A program made the translations under genes and the position numbers. DNA of 64,000 nucleotides from Cerrena zonata (lineage: Eukaryota > Basidiomycota > Agaricomycetes > Polyporales > Cerrenaceae), in NCBI GenBank assembly GCA_038087015.1, contig JASBNA010000004.1:1178001-1242000 (forward strand), written 5' to 3'. This document shows, in pieces, positions 47,607-59,090 of the stretch; the first letter of the stretch is position 1, and each line of letters begins with the position of its first letter. A model generated the notes under the pieces. It saw only the letters and a list, made by a program, of their open reading frames with translations, searched no databases and was not told where the DNA came from.

Positions 47607-48056
47607 ATGTCTGGAAGTCAGTGACTATATGCTTAAACTACGTCATAGCAGCGCTAATACTACACCTTGCAGAGTATATCGTTGTCTTCAAGGACAGTGC
47701 TTCCCAAGCTCAGATCGATAAGTACGCTCAGGATGTAGAGAGCAACGGTATGTGGACCAAATAATATCTGAGATAAGACTGTGGTACGATCATGTTGTAG
47801 GTGGTAATGTCGGACACAAATACGACTCCGCTCTCCGAGTACGTGTATTTCAATTTCATCTACGTCTAAATCTTGACCCTGGTTGGCACCGAATAGGGAT
47901 TCTCGGCTGCTATACCTGATGCTTTCTTGCAAACGTTGCAAGCGCAGGGCTTGGCCGATGGCATCATTGATTACATTGGTAAATACCACTGTGACTTGAT
48001 GCTGAACAACTCTGACTGCCTTAACAGAACCCGACGGTACTGTAACCATCCAGTAA
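47607..48056 (+). CDS. Inhibitor I9-domain protein (intracellular proteinase B inhibitor type)
   Basis: Five exons, join(47607..47616, 47673..47747, 47801..47838, 47897..47978, 48028..48056), encode 77 residues. The protein is one inhibitor I9 (subtilisin propeptide-like) domain: KYIVVFKDSASQAQIDKYAQ, ending in ADGIIDYIEPDGTVTIQ. Size and sequence match yeast Pbi2 and the Pleurotus inhibitor POIA1. It has no signal peptide, so it should act in the cytosol or vacuole by blocking subtilisin-like proteases through its C-terminal residues. The first coding exon holds only Met-Ser-Gly plus one base. A TATA-like box upstream suggests strong or inducible expression. Confidence 0.88.
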
Positions 48057-48336
48057 ATCAATGTAACAGATACCAATTGTATACTTGTATGACCGAATGT
48101 CCTTGTAACTTTGGATTGTACTGCAAATGTAATGGATCACATAATTCACGAGCACACCTGGGATCCGACTGAACTACTGAAAATATGAATCCGTTCCTTG
48201 GTATCCACAAATGCAAAACAGGTCCATGGTCGTATGTATCCGCAATTAACCGAAAGAGGGTATTGACGTCATGAAAGGTATGCAAATCATAATAGGTCGT
48301 AAAATGTTCCAACGAAGAAATAAAGGAAATCGACAT

Positions 48337-50253
48337 TCAAGTCTTGACCAAAGGGTCCACGACACCTTCAGTCCCACCTTCTGTACGCCCCTCCTGTTCC
48401 GCTACCTGTAATCCTTTCAAGCGAAGAGTTTCGTTGGCGGGTGGTGTTGGCGGTACAACTTCGACGTCAGGAACAGGCTCGGCACCCGCCATCACAGCGA
48501 CCGGAGTTGTGTCGATGGGTGGTGCCTTGTTTGGGATGAGTATGGGTCCAGGGTTCGGTGCAGGAGGAGTCAAAGTACCACCATTTGGTGGCGAGGGAAT
48601 AGAGGGAGTACGCTCGTCATTATCAGGATCTCCTGTTACTGGATCGGACGGTGCAGGTTGGCCAGAGGCGGGTGGTGGTGGTGGGAAGTCCCATGGACGA
48701 GGGACGAGAGCGGCCGGCATGATCCTACAAGAGTGATAAGTTCATGATAGTTACAATATGCATTGCAGGACCAACCAAGTAGCAGCGCAAACGACACCCA
48801 AACCTTGATCTTGGGCCTGGATCATGCTGTATTCAGAATCGATATACTGCGAGATGTAACGAATGAAAGGTAGAATCTCTCTGATGCCTCCATTGACGAG
48901 TGATAGTCCAGTGAGGAAGTTCATGACAGCATGCGAAATAGACGGGACGTTCTACACGAAGCTTTGTAAATACGGTCCTCTCGGCGAGATGAGAAAATTC
49001 GACATACGCTTAAAAATTGGATGGACGGCGGTGGAAGGAGCAATTCAAATCCCCACCAGTCTGAGAATGGAGGTCAAATATTAATGATGCATCGACTCAA
49101 GGCTCTGAGAATCGCACATACATGTAATGACAGACATGCGATCGGTAGGAGGGTTAATACCTATAAACGTGTAAGCGGAATCATAGACTTGGAGTAGAAA
49201 TATGGTTATACCTGAGTGATCGGGAAGGATGGCTTTTCCCGTTGCGTATCCAAGTGCCAAGAGTTGAGGCGTAATTTGTTGAACACCTTGCAATACGGTT
49301 TCTGCAGTGGGCAATGAACCACTTAACAAGCCATTACCTTCGGCGGGCTGACCTATGCCTAGATCTGGGCTAATAAGGCTGACGATCTCTAATTGAGAGA
49401 ACATTTCCGTTAATTGAGCTACGGAAGCGTTGGTCACACTGGCAACGGTGGCAAGAGCAGATGTAACACTAGCTGTGCGTTCTATCTGATGAGGGTGTGC
49501 ATTTCCTTCGCTCGGGGGAGCCGACTCCGCTCTGAGTTTGCAGAAATGCCGTTCATGCGCCTCGGTGTCGGTGTAGGCGAGACATACAGCATGGATAGGT
49601 CCACTAGGTGACGCTGCTACCTTGGAGCCATCGGCTCTGAAGGTTGTGACCACTGGCTTGTCGGATGACGGCATAGAGCGTAGATGAGCTATTACCATCT
49701 TGGCAGACTTCGGATGGATTAACTCGGACTTGACCTTCTCCAACCTGGCTTTTGGTATTGGCTTCACGTTCTTGGAAGGCGTGATACCAGAAGGACCGAT
49801 GATAAGAGAGCGCACAACGGAGGCAGACTCATGTGCTCGCTTTTCTGAGCGTGAAAGCTTGCGTGCATACACATCGAGATCGTCGCGAGCACGACGTTTC
49901 TTCTCGTGCTCCTCTATCGAAGAAAGAGTGGGCTTGCGAGCTTCACGGTTCGCTTCCGCATTCGTGAAAGGAATCTTGAAAGAGAATCGACGCTTATTGA
50001 GTTCGTCCTTTACATCCGTGGGGCGTTTGGGAGACTCGGATACGGGTGTTGCAGAGGGAGGGCTCTGCTGGGGGTCAGGGTTGTTGACGGCCGCAGGAGC
50101 ATCATCTTTGGCTGTGCTGTCAACCTGTTTCCCATTAGAGACTGGGGTTATCGTCACTTCGACACCCTTGACGACACTTCCCGTGAGAGGAGGGGAGCGT
50201 GTCAACTTGGCCGTTGTGGGTTTGGGAGAAGAACGAGTGAGAAAGCCAAGCAT
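48337..50253 (-). CDS. Hypothetical protein, Ala/Pro-rich tail
   Basis: Five exons: complement(join(48337..48724, 48776..48951, 49008..49060, 49122..49160, 49212..50253)), about 565 residues, fully in phase. The N-terminus is Ser/Thr/Pro-rich and basic, then a Lys/Arg-rich helix (EEHEKKRRARDDLDVYARKL) and a conserved-looking segment (ALGYATGKAILPDHSGINPP, NFLTGLSLVNGGIREILPFI). The last 125 residues are almost all Pro/Gly/Ala/Thr. I see no known domain and no signal peptide. The mildly hydrophobic middle could bind a membrane or a partner. Origin and role are open. Confidence 0.6.
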
Positions 50254-51393
50254 GATGACAACGTTATACGTTGGGGGTTGGGGGCGGGCCCGTTATATAG
50301 TTTTCGGTGCTAGCGGGAGACCCCTACCTGCGTTCTTTCGTCAAGTGGTGACCCAGAGACATGTCTGAACAGAGTTCCAAACTGCCCATAATTGGCAATG
50401 CCTTCTGAACGATCACAGACAGATCTAGATCTCCGGCGACGTCCGTCGCCCTTTCCCACACATCCTGGCGACAATCACAAATTCAATTATCAAGGTAAGC
50501 AGCCGCTTGTGCCTCTCCGTTGAAACTTGGATTCCAACCATACAACTCAAGCTTATACTTACTGCCAGTCAACTACGCAGCTGGCATCAGAGTCAATACT
50601 CTGCTACAAGACCAAAATATTGTGGCTATACAATCACGACAAACTGTGCTACTAGTAGTAGTGACTTGGTAAGTACTGTACTATACACGCCTACCATCTT
50701 CCGAGTACCAGAGAACCCTGAAAGTGAGCCTAGTACTGTACTAGTTTGTAATCAACCTGGTGGGGAATACGATACAGCCCAAATTTTCCGTCTGAATATC
50801 ACCTTGGACATATGCAATAGGTACAACTTGAAGGCGAGGGTCACTACATTGCCCCAACAAAGAGTATTTGGGTTATTGGCGGAACTAATATGCAATTGTA
50901 AAATTTTCTATGTGTAGTGACGATGGCCCGCCCTGAACCATAAGTAACATATTCTTATAGCAATGACAGAATGGACGCACGCCTGTGGGTGAGGACAATG
51001 AATGAAAAGACGGATATGGAAATAATAGGAGAGTGGCGGTACGTGTGTGTTAGCGAGATATTGACGTCACGGCGGGCTAACATCACGAAAAATTAGGATC
51101 CAACCCATTTTGTCGAGAAGATGTTCTTCCCTTCGTGATAGTACCTTCCAGTTGAATAAAGAGGATGACTCTGACACGCTCGATCTCGGGAAACCATAGA
51201 ATGATTATATTATCAAAGATCGAGTATGGCGCTCCCGGGAGGCAAAGAATGTTAAGTGAGGTCTGGAACACATAATTAACAAAATGTTTGATACAAATTG
51301 AATGATTCCTACAAATAATAATAGTCCCAGCCACAGAAAGGTGTCCGAAAGAATAGAGAGCACGAATGGCAAATACATGAGCTACCGACCATG
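50254..51393. other. Intergenic region
   Basis: 1.14 kb between the start of one minus-strand gene and the stop of the next. A 136-codon plus-strand frame at 50507-50917 starts with TTG, has no domain and is not supported. Confidence 0.5.
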
Positions 51394-53945
51394 TTATCGA
51401 TCTGCCCTGTCATACAGCGGTTCATACTGTGGCGGTTGGTCATCATAATTTTGAACCGAGTCCCGCGGTCTGCTGGTGCTAGCTATAGGCTGTGACGTAG
51501 TATTAGAGATGATATTTTCCCTAGCGCTCGGGTCACTCGAGGTCGCGTAAGTGATAACAACATGTCCACCTTTCTCAAGAGGGAAGGGGGTGACATTAGG
51601 TATGGCAGGGAAGTGTGCGGGAGTAGCGGTAGAGAATGTAAGTTGTTCGCCATAATTTGCCGTCTCCAGAGAGTCCAGAATATCAACGTCCTTGGTATTC
51701 TTTCGTTTCGATCGTCTCCGGCTGAGGAGCAGCGGAATCGCTATCAATAAAGCAATTATTATAACTCCACCAGCTGCTACCCCTGCAATTGTCCCGGATG
51801 ATAAATGCTGCTTCGTATGAGCCGCTTGTGGAAGCGGTGAGCCGTTAGATGTCTGCTGCGGAGCTGTCGAGCTGGACGACGATACGGAGCTAAAACAACC
51901 ACTTATTACATTGTTACACAAAGTGGGTGAGAACGTACTCTTGGGTCTGATTAGTGGTAGCCATTCCCACAGCAGTATTGAGAACAAACAGAGCCTGTAG
52001 CTGTCCCCAAGGTAAGCTTCCCTGATGAACAAGGGCGGGAGGATGCCAAAAAGGAGAATAGTTAGTCCCGTCTGGTAATCGAGCGAAGTCAACCACTGCA
52101 TTAAACTAGATGATATAAGTGGATGATAGTCATGGGGTGTGTAACGATACTCACTTGGACTGTCATAAAACTACTTATAAGCCGTGAAAGATCCGAGTCG
52201 ACCGGGAAACTTGACCATGCCTCAAATAGTGCGTTCATCAGTGGACCTGTGGGGTATCAGGGTAAGATGCAATGTTATATTTTACGTGATTCCAGACTCA
52301 CCGCCTGCATATGCCTGATCGATATTTTCATCGGCTGCACCTCCTGTAGCTGTGTAGAGTCAATACCCTGATAAGCGATTATAATGAGAACACAATTACA
52401 TCCATCGTAGATCCCATCACCACTTCTCCATACGTTGATCACATTGAGAATCATTTTCTGCAAACTGTTGACAACGTCAACGCTCGCGCAAGATCTAAGA
52501 GACTCTGGATCACATACTGTTGTGTTAAGGTGTCATTTTTTGTAACGGCTGCGTATACACTCAACCCTTCAATGGCGAGTGCATACCCTTTCTGCACCAG
52601 AAGACCTGTCGTCGCTAGGGTACTACATGTCTGTATGTCCATGCGATTGATATTGGGTTGATCCCCGATGAAGTTGAGAACAAATTCAGACGTCGCATTA
52701 GCAACCGACGCGTATTGTGCTTTTCCGGTTATCTCATATAGTCGGGCAGATAGTCTAAAGTTCATGAGATAAATCAGCATCTTAACACACGTAGACATTT
52801 AGATTTTGAAGCACTGACGATAACAAGGCCCTAGACAGGTCAAGAATAAATATGACTTCACTATATCATTAGGAAGGTAATCGTTAACTTACCCAACTGA
52901 CCCGTATTCAATCTCCTTTACTTCACTCGTGTTCTTCAAAACTGGCTTTAGTTTGATTGGATTAGGATCGTAACACCACTTACATATAAGACTCCGCCAG
53001 TGACAGGAACTACGATGTTTCAATAACAATCAGTAGCCAGATACGTGTGAAGAGTTGAATGCTTACCACCAAGACATTCATGAATGTTAACCACTCCATC
53101 GCCGAAGTGACCCTTCCCACCATCAAATACGTCTGACGCGGTAATCATAAAGTTGGAGTATACAGTCCACACTGTATCAGCAACATCGAGAAAGTAAGGA
53201 TCGCTATACTCTCGATACGCAGATACGGCGGCTAAGCCCCATGAGCTATGAACACGACGATGAGAGAGAATATGAGGTATATGGGTATGAGGAAAACATA
53301 CAGAGGGTTTAGTGAGAAATATGATGTATGATCCTAGACAACAGACAATTATTAAGACTCAGAGGGATGTCATTCATCTGGAGCTTACTCTAGACGATGT
53401 AAATCGCGACGTGGATGAGCACTCTGATACTAGTGTTTAACTAATGTGCGACTCACGGTTCTTGCCATAAGTTTCCGGAGAAATACTGCACGAGCCTGAA
53501 CCGTTGGATAACGGACAGCTGGTTTGTTGGATCGGTATTGTTGGATAGTCGATCAAATGAAGCGATAGCGGAGAGAATGTACGCATTTTGCTCGAGTGTC
53601 AAGGCTTTGCAGAATGTTCAGAGTATGTTTCATTTGCAGTTACAGAATGGGACTTACCATCGATTTTCCCCGTTATGTTATTATACTGTGGGGTAAAGGC
53701 ATCTATCAAGGAATGTGTTAAATTGAGTCGATTCTCTTGAGGGAGATTGGATGTCGGTTTCTGTAAAGGGAACAATCAGAAACGTCTAGCAAGAAAAGAC
53801 ATAGAGCCCACGCAACTCGCCAAGTGGTCGGTATAGATAGATCCTGAGCATATACACTGCAAAAGAATACAAGTAGAAAATGATAAGTACGGAGAAGCAT
53901 CCTGGCTTCAAAGAGGGAAACAGTTGATGATGAGTACGAGGCCAT
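51394..53945 (-). CDS. Membrane-anchored GH76 glycoside hydrolase (alpha-1,6-mannanase / Dfg5-like)
   Basis: A gene with many small exons, from an ATG at 53943-53945 (or the more likely second ATG near 53900, which gives the signal peptide MLLRTYHFLLVFFCSVYAQ) to the stop at 51394-51396. GH76-like segments: WGLAAVSAYREYSDPYFLDV, LSARLYEITGKAQYASVANA, NGL-type helices, GAADENIDQAYAG, LMNALFEAWSSFPVDSDLS and PWGQLQALFVLNTAVGMA. The family cuts or transfers alpha-1,6-mannose chains, as in GPI-protein cross-linking to the wall. Unusually, the C-terminus has a Ser-rich stalk, one clear membrane helix (GGVIIIALLIAIPLLL), a basic stop signal (SRRRSKRK) and a cytoplasmic tail of about 100 residues with a PPxY motif (QPPQYEPLYD). 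Exact exon ends were not all resolved. Confidence 0.75.
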
Positions 53946-54576
53946 TTTTATAGTTTGGTTCCATTGAAGCTAGTAGCCATCACCTCTGCGCTTGTTGTAC
54001 AATTACAAGGCCTACGCATAGCAGTTTGAATGCCGACACTCAAACTTGAATGCATCGTTGTACTTTTCATCAATTATACACAGCCACGCCTACGACTCAT
54101 GCGAATACAAGAGGGATTTCTGTTCAGCCAGGTGTATTATGAGGCCTGACGTTAGCGAGGCCTAAGAGCTGGCGTGAGTAGACAATAGACATGCCACTGT
54201 ACCCTTTGAGACGTAAGGCCATGCAAGGAACGACCAATTGTTGAAGCTGTGATGTACCTACGTTTTCTGATTACTCTTGAACTAGTACACACATTAGTTC
54301 TAAGCATTCTATGTACCTGGTTCAGTGGGTACTGAATACTGAAGAGTATTGGCGATGTCGAGACTTCGAAGAGCTAACATGAAGGGGAAAATCAGTGAAT
54401 ATGGACGTTTTTGACCTGTTCAGCATGGTGACAGTGGTCGTACGGAAAATTACATACATGTTCAAGTTAGGGAAGATGTTCGGCCGAGACAAGTGTATGC
54501 CCGGTGTATGCATGCCAAGTGTTACCGTTCCCGAAGCGCGAAAGCGGGACAGCCGCGCGCCGGTCATAGTTCCTAA
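53946..54576. other. Intergenic region left of the MITE
   Basis: 631 bp upstream of the GH76 gene. No gene is seen; the small open frames at 54322-54706 are shadows that partly overlap the MITE end. Confidence 0.5.
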
Positions 54577-54622
54577 GGGCCCGTTCGGTGACACAACCCA
54601 TGGGCCCATGGGGATGGGGCGG
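54577..54622 (+). repeat. Left terminal inverted repeat of the MITE
   Basis: 46 bp. It matches the reverse complement of 55262-55306 with one gap and one mismatch. Confidence 0.85.
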
Positions 54623-55261
54623 AGTTCCGGGCCGCCTGAGGGTGGGTGTTGGTGAGTTCGGTGGGCCCAAGGGCGGGTGTGTCACAGACCAGTTACGTCG
54701 GGTCACAGTGTGACTGATGTTCTATCTGTAGACATAATACCGTTAACATTTCGAACTTGATGGATAATTATACATATAACAAATTATTAATATAGTGGAT
54801 TTACTTAAGCTTAGACAAAATCTAAAGTTTCTCACTCATATATACATGAAATTGATATGTTGCACGGGCACATTAGGACATGATCATAACTTTTGCGATG
54901 ATTAGGTGACAAAAAGGAAGTAATTAATTTAGACTACTAAAGAGTTTGAAATGAGGTTAAAATTGCTTTAAATTTGGGGCCTACCGGTTCTAGTGGTAGT
55001 GATACACATCATCTTAGGTAGACCAAAAACAAGATAATTATGATAGTAATAATGAGGCAGAGTTTGTATTCCCTTTGAAGCAAAAGTGTTGACGTTGGCA
55101 AATATTGGCAGAGGTATGAACAATTCTCAAAGTATTACTAATAGGGAGGGGTGACAAGCACCCATCACGCGCGATCACCCTATCGTGTCACCCGAACGGG
55201 TGGTGGGGGGCGGATTTGCTGTTCAAATCGCGACCTACCATAAATGGCAGGACGGCTACTC

Positions 55262-55306
55262 CCGCCCCATCCCCACGGGCCCATGGGTGTGTCACCGAAC
55301 GGGCCC
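55262..55306 (-). repeat. Right terminal inverted repeat of the MITE
   Basis: 45 bp, the partner of 54577-54622. Next to it, the inner sequence CACCCGAACGGGTGGTGGGG near 55190-55209 repeats part of the end motif. Confidence 0.85.
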
Positions 55307-55682
55307 TAAATGTTCCTACTACATATGACTGTACTCAATGCAACGAAATTGACCAAACTGAAAGCTCGTCCTTTTTCAACACCGTCTCTTCTTGCAGCTT
55401 GTTACTTGCAGTGACATTTATAACTTGTAAGGTGGCAATCTAACTTCCCAATGGCGGCGATGACCCGATGGCGTGAACCTTGGATGTCGATTACATCATC
55501 CTTACGCCGTACCCCGGTGACTAGAAGTTATTCGGAATTCTGAGTTACAACTTTTTTGGTTTTTTTTTGACAGGAACAGTGCACATTGGAGTCATCCACT
55601 CATTGGGAAACCTTTCCGTGTCTTGTTCTTTGTTTGCTTAAAGTTGCACTAACACTTCAGGTTGAGCTATATTAGTTTTACC
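55307..55682. other. Promoter region of the first sulfite-pump-like gene
   Basis: 376 bp from the MITE end to the start codon at 55683. It holds one copy of the ATTCGGAAT palindrome (55530-55538) and a T-run near 55554-55569. Confidence 0.5.
55530..55538. promoter_or_regulatory. Palindrome ATTCGGAAT, copy 1
   Basis: A perfect inverted repeat ATTC-N-GAAT, 145 bp upstream of the SSU1-like gene A start. Four more copies lie between the ETHE1-like gene and SSU1-like gene B. Confidence 0.5.
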
Positions 55683-57130
55683 ATGCCTTCCAAGTCTAAG
55701 GGAAAAACTCTTGTACATTGCGTACGGTATGTGTTATTTCATAATCTTTGGGATTATAACCTGACTATTTTACGAAAAAGACACTTTGCACCAGCATGGT
55801 TTGCAGCTATCATGGGTACGACGACACCTACTCATTACATCGAGTAGTATATTGAAGCTCTAACTGCTTAACCAGGTACTGGAGCGATCTCAATACTATT
55901 TCACAATTTCCCCTACGCATCTGATTCCGAAATCATGTCGATATTCACCTATATCTTCTTCTTTCTCAACCTCGCCCTATTTGCTCTTTTCAATGCGATC
56001 ACCATTGCAAGATACATAATGTTTCCAGATATCTGGTCCATTATGCTTCGGCATCCAGTTCAAAGTCTATATCTAGGGTGTTATCCCATGGGAGCTACCA
56101 CTTTGATCAATATTGCTGTGGGTCACATCTATCAGAAGGATGGTATAGGAGGAAGGGCGTTTGTCTATTTCCTATGGGGATTTTGGTGGACGATCGTCGC
56201 CCTTTCGTTTTTGTGTGCATTTGCGATGGTTCACGTCATGTTAGTGCTCAATTTACTGCACTGTTAGACTATAGACTAACAGCGGAGTTTAGGAAAACTA
56301 AACAAGACCATGCGCTAAGCCGCATGACCGCTGTATGGCTACTCCCTGTAGTCACCCTCATTGTCGCATCATCCACAGGAGGCGTTTTGGCTCCCGCTCT
56401 GAACGGGTTCTCGCCGCGTCACGCTCTTCTCACCCTTGTAGTCTCCACATTCATGGTCTCAATAGGCTTGACATTGGCATTCATGATACTGACGATGTAT
56501 CTTCTCCGCCTTATTGTCTATGGACTTCCCCCAGGCGCCTCAGTCCTCAGTGTCTTCATTCCGCTCGGTCCCATGGGACAAGGAGCGTACTCGATACTAC
56601 TCTTAGGTCAAGGGTACAAAACACTGTTTCCCCTACAATACGGGAAATCGGATATCCTGACCGCCGCAAAGACAGGAGAAACAATCAATATTATATGTGT
56701 ATGCGCAGCCATCGTATTGTGGTCTTTAGCCAGCATGTGGCTGGCGTATGCTCTCCTGGCACTCGCAGAGGTCTTGCCAACAAACCGATTCCCTTTCAAA
56801 CTTCCGTTCTGGGGTCTCATTTTCCCAAATGTGAGTTCCGGATTTTAACCGGAAGAAAACCATCTCATTGACATTCTATAGGGAGTTTACGCCAACCTTA
56901 CGATTCAATTCTCTCGCACGCTAGATTCATCGTTTTTCCGTATATGGGGTTCGATTTACTCAGTCGCAACGCTATGCCTATGGACGTTCGTATTCCTCCA
57001 ATCCCTTAGATATGTATTGGATGGTGCTATCTTCGAGGCACCTTGCCTCGATGAGGTTGATCTCGCGAAGGAAGCGCGAGTTCCAATCCATTCGAGCACG
57101 ACTCCTGGTGGAGAACAGCTCGCTTTATAA
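55683..57130 (+). CDS. SSU1/TDT-family transporter A (sulfite efflux pump-like)
   Basis: Five exons, join(55683..55726, 55781..55815, 55876..56239, 56293..56830, 56882..57130), encode 409 residues, all in phase. About ten hydrophobic helices are visible. Family signatures: RHFAPAWFAAIMGTGAISIL, QSLYLGCYPMGATTLINIAV, WGFWWTIVALSF, AVWLLPVVTLIVASSTGG, IPLGPMGQGAYSILLLGQ and FWGLIFPNGVYANLTI. The TDT family includes yeast Ssu1 (sulfite export) and fission-yeast Mae1 (malate uptake); the pattern and the neighbours favour sulfite export at the plasma membrane, which is inference. It is paralogous to the gene at 59209-60805. The promoter holds one ATTCGGAAT palindrome and lies next to a MITE. Confidence 0.8.
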
Positions 57131-57202
57131 AACTAAAAGTATTACAGGGACTACGATATAAACAGAGATGAATTAGAAATCACGATACATTGGAGGCCCT
57201 CA

Positions 57203-58464
57203 CTACAGCTTCATGCTGGTCTTGATCGGGGTCCTGAACCAAACCCTCCCCTTCTCATCCGCAGGAGGCAATTTACCCGGCACGAATGTTTACCTGTAGA
57301 GACGGATGTAGAAGTCTAGGAGAACCCAGCTGGGAATCTCGAGCCCTTCGCCAGTTGATGAATGTCTCAGATTCGGTGCCAGCCTTGCAGTGAATGTTAC
57401 GTTCGCGCTGCTCGGCAACAGTCGCACTGCAGCACTTGTCACGACCCGGAGGGTAGTCATGGCCAGCGAAGAGACGGAACTCAGGGGGGTAAGCGAGCAG
57501 GCGTTGCATAGACTAGAAAAAGTATAAGTTGAGTAGTCGCATGTCAACCACGGGTTATGACATACTGCATATAAGTCTTGAGCATTCCCGCCTGGGAAGT
57601 CTACTCGGGCAGAACCAACATCGGGCTAAATAATCATTTTAGCACGCGGCGAGTGAACTACAAATAAACTGTAGCTCACATTGAACATAGAATCTCCAGT
57701 GAATATGGCCTTGCCAAAGACGTAACCGACATGGTCAGGGGTATGTCCAGGCAAATGAATCACCTGCCCTTCGTACTCGCCAAGTTGAAGCTTCTCGTCG
57801 TCTTTCAAATAAGCATCGAAAGTATTGGTAAGTAGTTCAGGCTTGTCAAAACCATAAACCGGAGCAAATGTCTTTTGGACCTGACCAATTCTTGATCCAA
57901 TGCAGACAGGAACGTCACCACCAAGCTGCTGCTTAAAATATTGAGCAGCGGTAAGATGGTCGGCATGGGCATGTGTTTCGCTATATCAGTAGTTAGACGT
58001 GTAAACTTCATCTATGATTCAAACTTCACTTACAGGATTCTCTTTACAGTGAGATCATTCTCTCGAATGAAAGAGAGCAGACTATCAGCAGTCGCTGTTG
58101 ATATGATCCCGGAAGCAGGGTCATAATCAAGAACAGTGTCGATGACGATAGCCTCGGATGACTTGTCGTCAACAAGGACATATTGCCATGTAGAGGTAAC
58201 CTTCTCGAAAAAGGTATACACTCTGGGTGTATCTGGGTCATCTGCGAAGTGACACCTCCAAGGTTCCGCGGCAGGAAGGATCTGTGACGTAACGTTCTTT
58301 TTGACAGCAGTGGCAGCTGAAGCCATAGCACGAACAGGAACTAAACGTGAGGAAGATGGGCGACAAGGAAGGAAGTTGTGTTTGCTTGGGGGTAACCGGG
58401 AAATTGAGGGACGAGTGACGCTAGTCGAGAGGCTACGAAGAACGGTTGGACGCACAACGGACAT
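57203..58464 (-). CDS. Mitochondrial ETHE1/Blh-like persulfide dioxygenase (metallo-beta-lactamase fold)
   Basis: Four exons: complement(join(57203..57512, 57566..57625, 57680..57980, 58034..58464)), about 366 residues. The start is the ATG at 58462-58464; the frame upstream lacks an ATG. The N-terminus (MSVVRPTVLRSLSTSVTRPS) is a good mitochondrial targeting peptide. Metal-site motifs: ETHAHADHLTA, HLPGHTPDHVGYVFG, IFTGDSMFNPDVGSARVDFP and LFAGHDYPPGRD. Enzymes of this type oxidise glutathione persulfide to sulfite with ferrous iron and oxygen. The C-terminal end LLHPSLQVNIRAG is followed by a stop at 57273 in frame; one fewer G at 57276-57278 would restore about 25 further residues that look family-like (KLPPADEKGRVWF). 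A 43-nt intron there is an alternative. It sits between two sulfite-pump-like genes and shares a promoter region with gene B. Confidence 0.85.
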
Positions 58465-58594
58465 GTACGGTGAACAGCAGTGAGGAAGTCGGTAGAAGCA
58501 TTTTATAACCGCCACAGAAGAGTTGAAGTCACGTTAGGTCTGAGTAAGTTTGAGGGGTGGCTATCGTAAGGTCAAGGATGTTATAAACAAGACC

Positions 58595-58603
58595 ATTCCG
58601 AAT
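58595..58603. promoter_or_regulatory. Palindrome ATTCCGAAT, copy 2
   Basis: Inverted repeat ATTC-N-GAAT, 131 bp upstream of the ETHE1-like start. Confidence 0.45.
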
Positions 58604-58625
58604 TTCTAGCTACGGTATCAAGCGA

Positions 58626-58634
58626 ATTCGGAAT
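58626..58634. promoter_or_regulatory. Palindrome ATTCGGAAT, copy 3
   Basis: Centre 31 bp from copy 2, about three helical turns. Confidence 0.45.
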
Positions 58635-58871
58635 ACCTTGGATAAGCTCCGATAAAGAGAAATTGGATTCAGAGAGAGCAGATAGAGGACAAGATGCATT
58701 CTACGACTTTGTTAAAGCGTTCAAGGGCTTTTTGAGCATTCTACAAACGACACAGGGCAATTTGCAATTAAAACGAGGTGTAAGTGGACGCTTGTAGGCG
58801 AAGGGAAAAGAATGCGAGCGTCTAGCCTTGCGCGTAATCTTGCGTCAGATGCGAGCGCTAACGCCCTTCAA

Positions 58872-58880
58872 ATTCGGAAT
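58872..58880. promoter_or_regulatory. Palindrome ATTCGGAAT, copy 4
   Basis: Extends to the 11-bp palindrome AATTCGGAATT. Confidence 0.45.
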
Positions 58881-59090
58881 TGGATACGTCCAGTGACTTC
58901 AACATGTAAGCCTCCCGAAGACAGAATGGTCCAGTTTTCCCTAACTTTGTCATATCCGCGAGAGACATGTGCGTGCATAGTGCATCTGAATTAAATCAAA
59001 TCATGCGCTGTATCGCTTAGCCCAAGGAAATTTCTAAGTCCCATCTGGTTTCAGTGTTCACATCGCCCTTCGGAACACGACGCTATTGCA

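Larger units (their letters stand above)
54577..55306. mobile_element. PIF/Harbinger (Tourist-like) MITE
   Basis: A 730-bp non-coding unit bounded by long terminal inverted repeats starting GGGCCCGTTCGGTGACAC. It is flanked by the 3-bp direct repeat TAA (54574-54576 and 55307-55309), the target-site duplication expected for PIF/Harbinger. The inner part is A/T-rich while the ends are G/C-rich, and no transposase frame is present, so it must be moved in trans. The near-identical ends suggest recent insertion. It lies 376 bp upstream of the first sulfite-pump gene. Confidence 0.85.

Noticed and set aside
50507..50917. 136-codon plus-strand open frame
   Set aside because: It begins with TTG, has no domain or splice partner and lies in a gap between two minus-strand genes.
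54322..54706. Overlapping open frames on both strands
   Set aside because: They span the G/C-rich terminal repeat of the MITE and have no independent support.
58501..58515. Upstream start for the ETHE1-like protein at 58515
   Set aside because: The codon is GTG; the first ATG in frame is at 58464 and gives a normal mitochondrial presequence.
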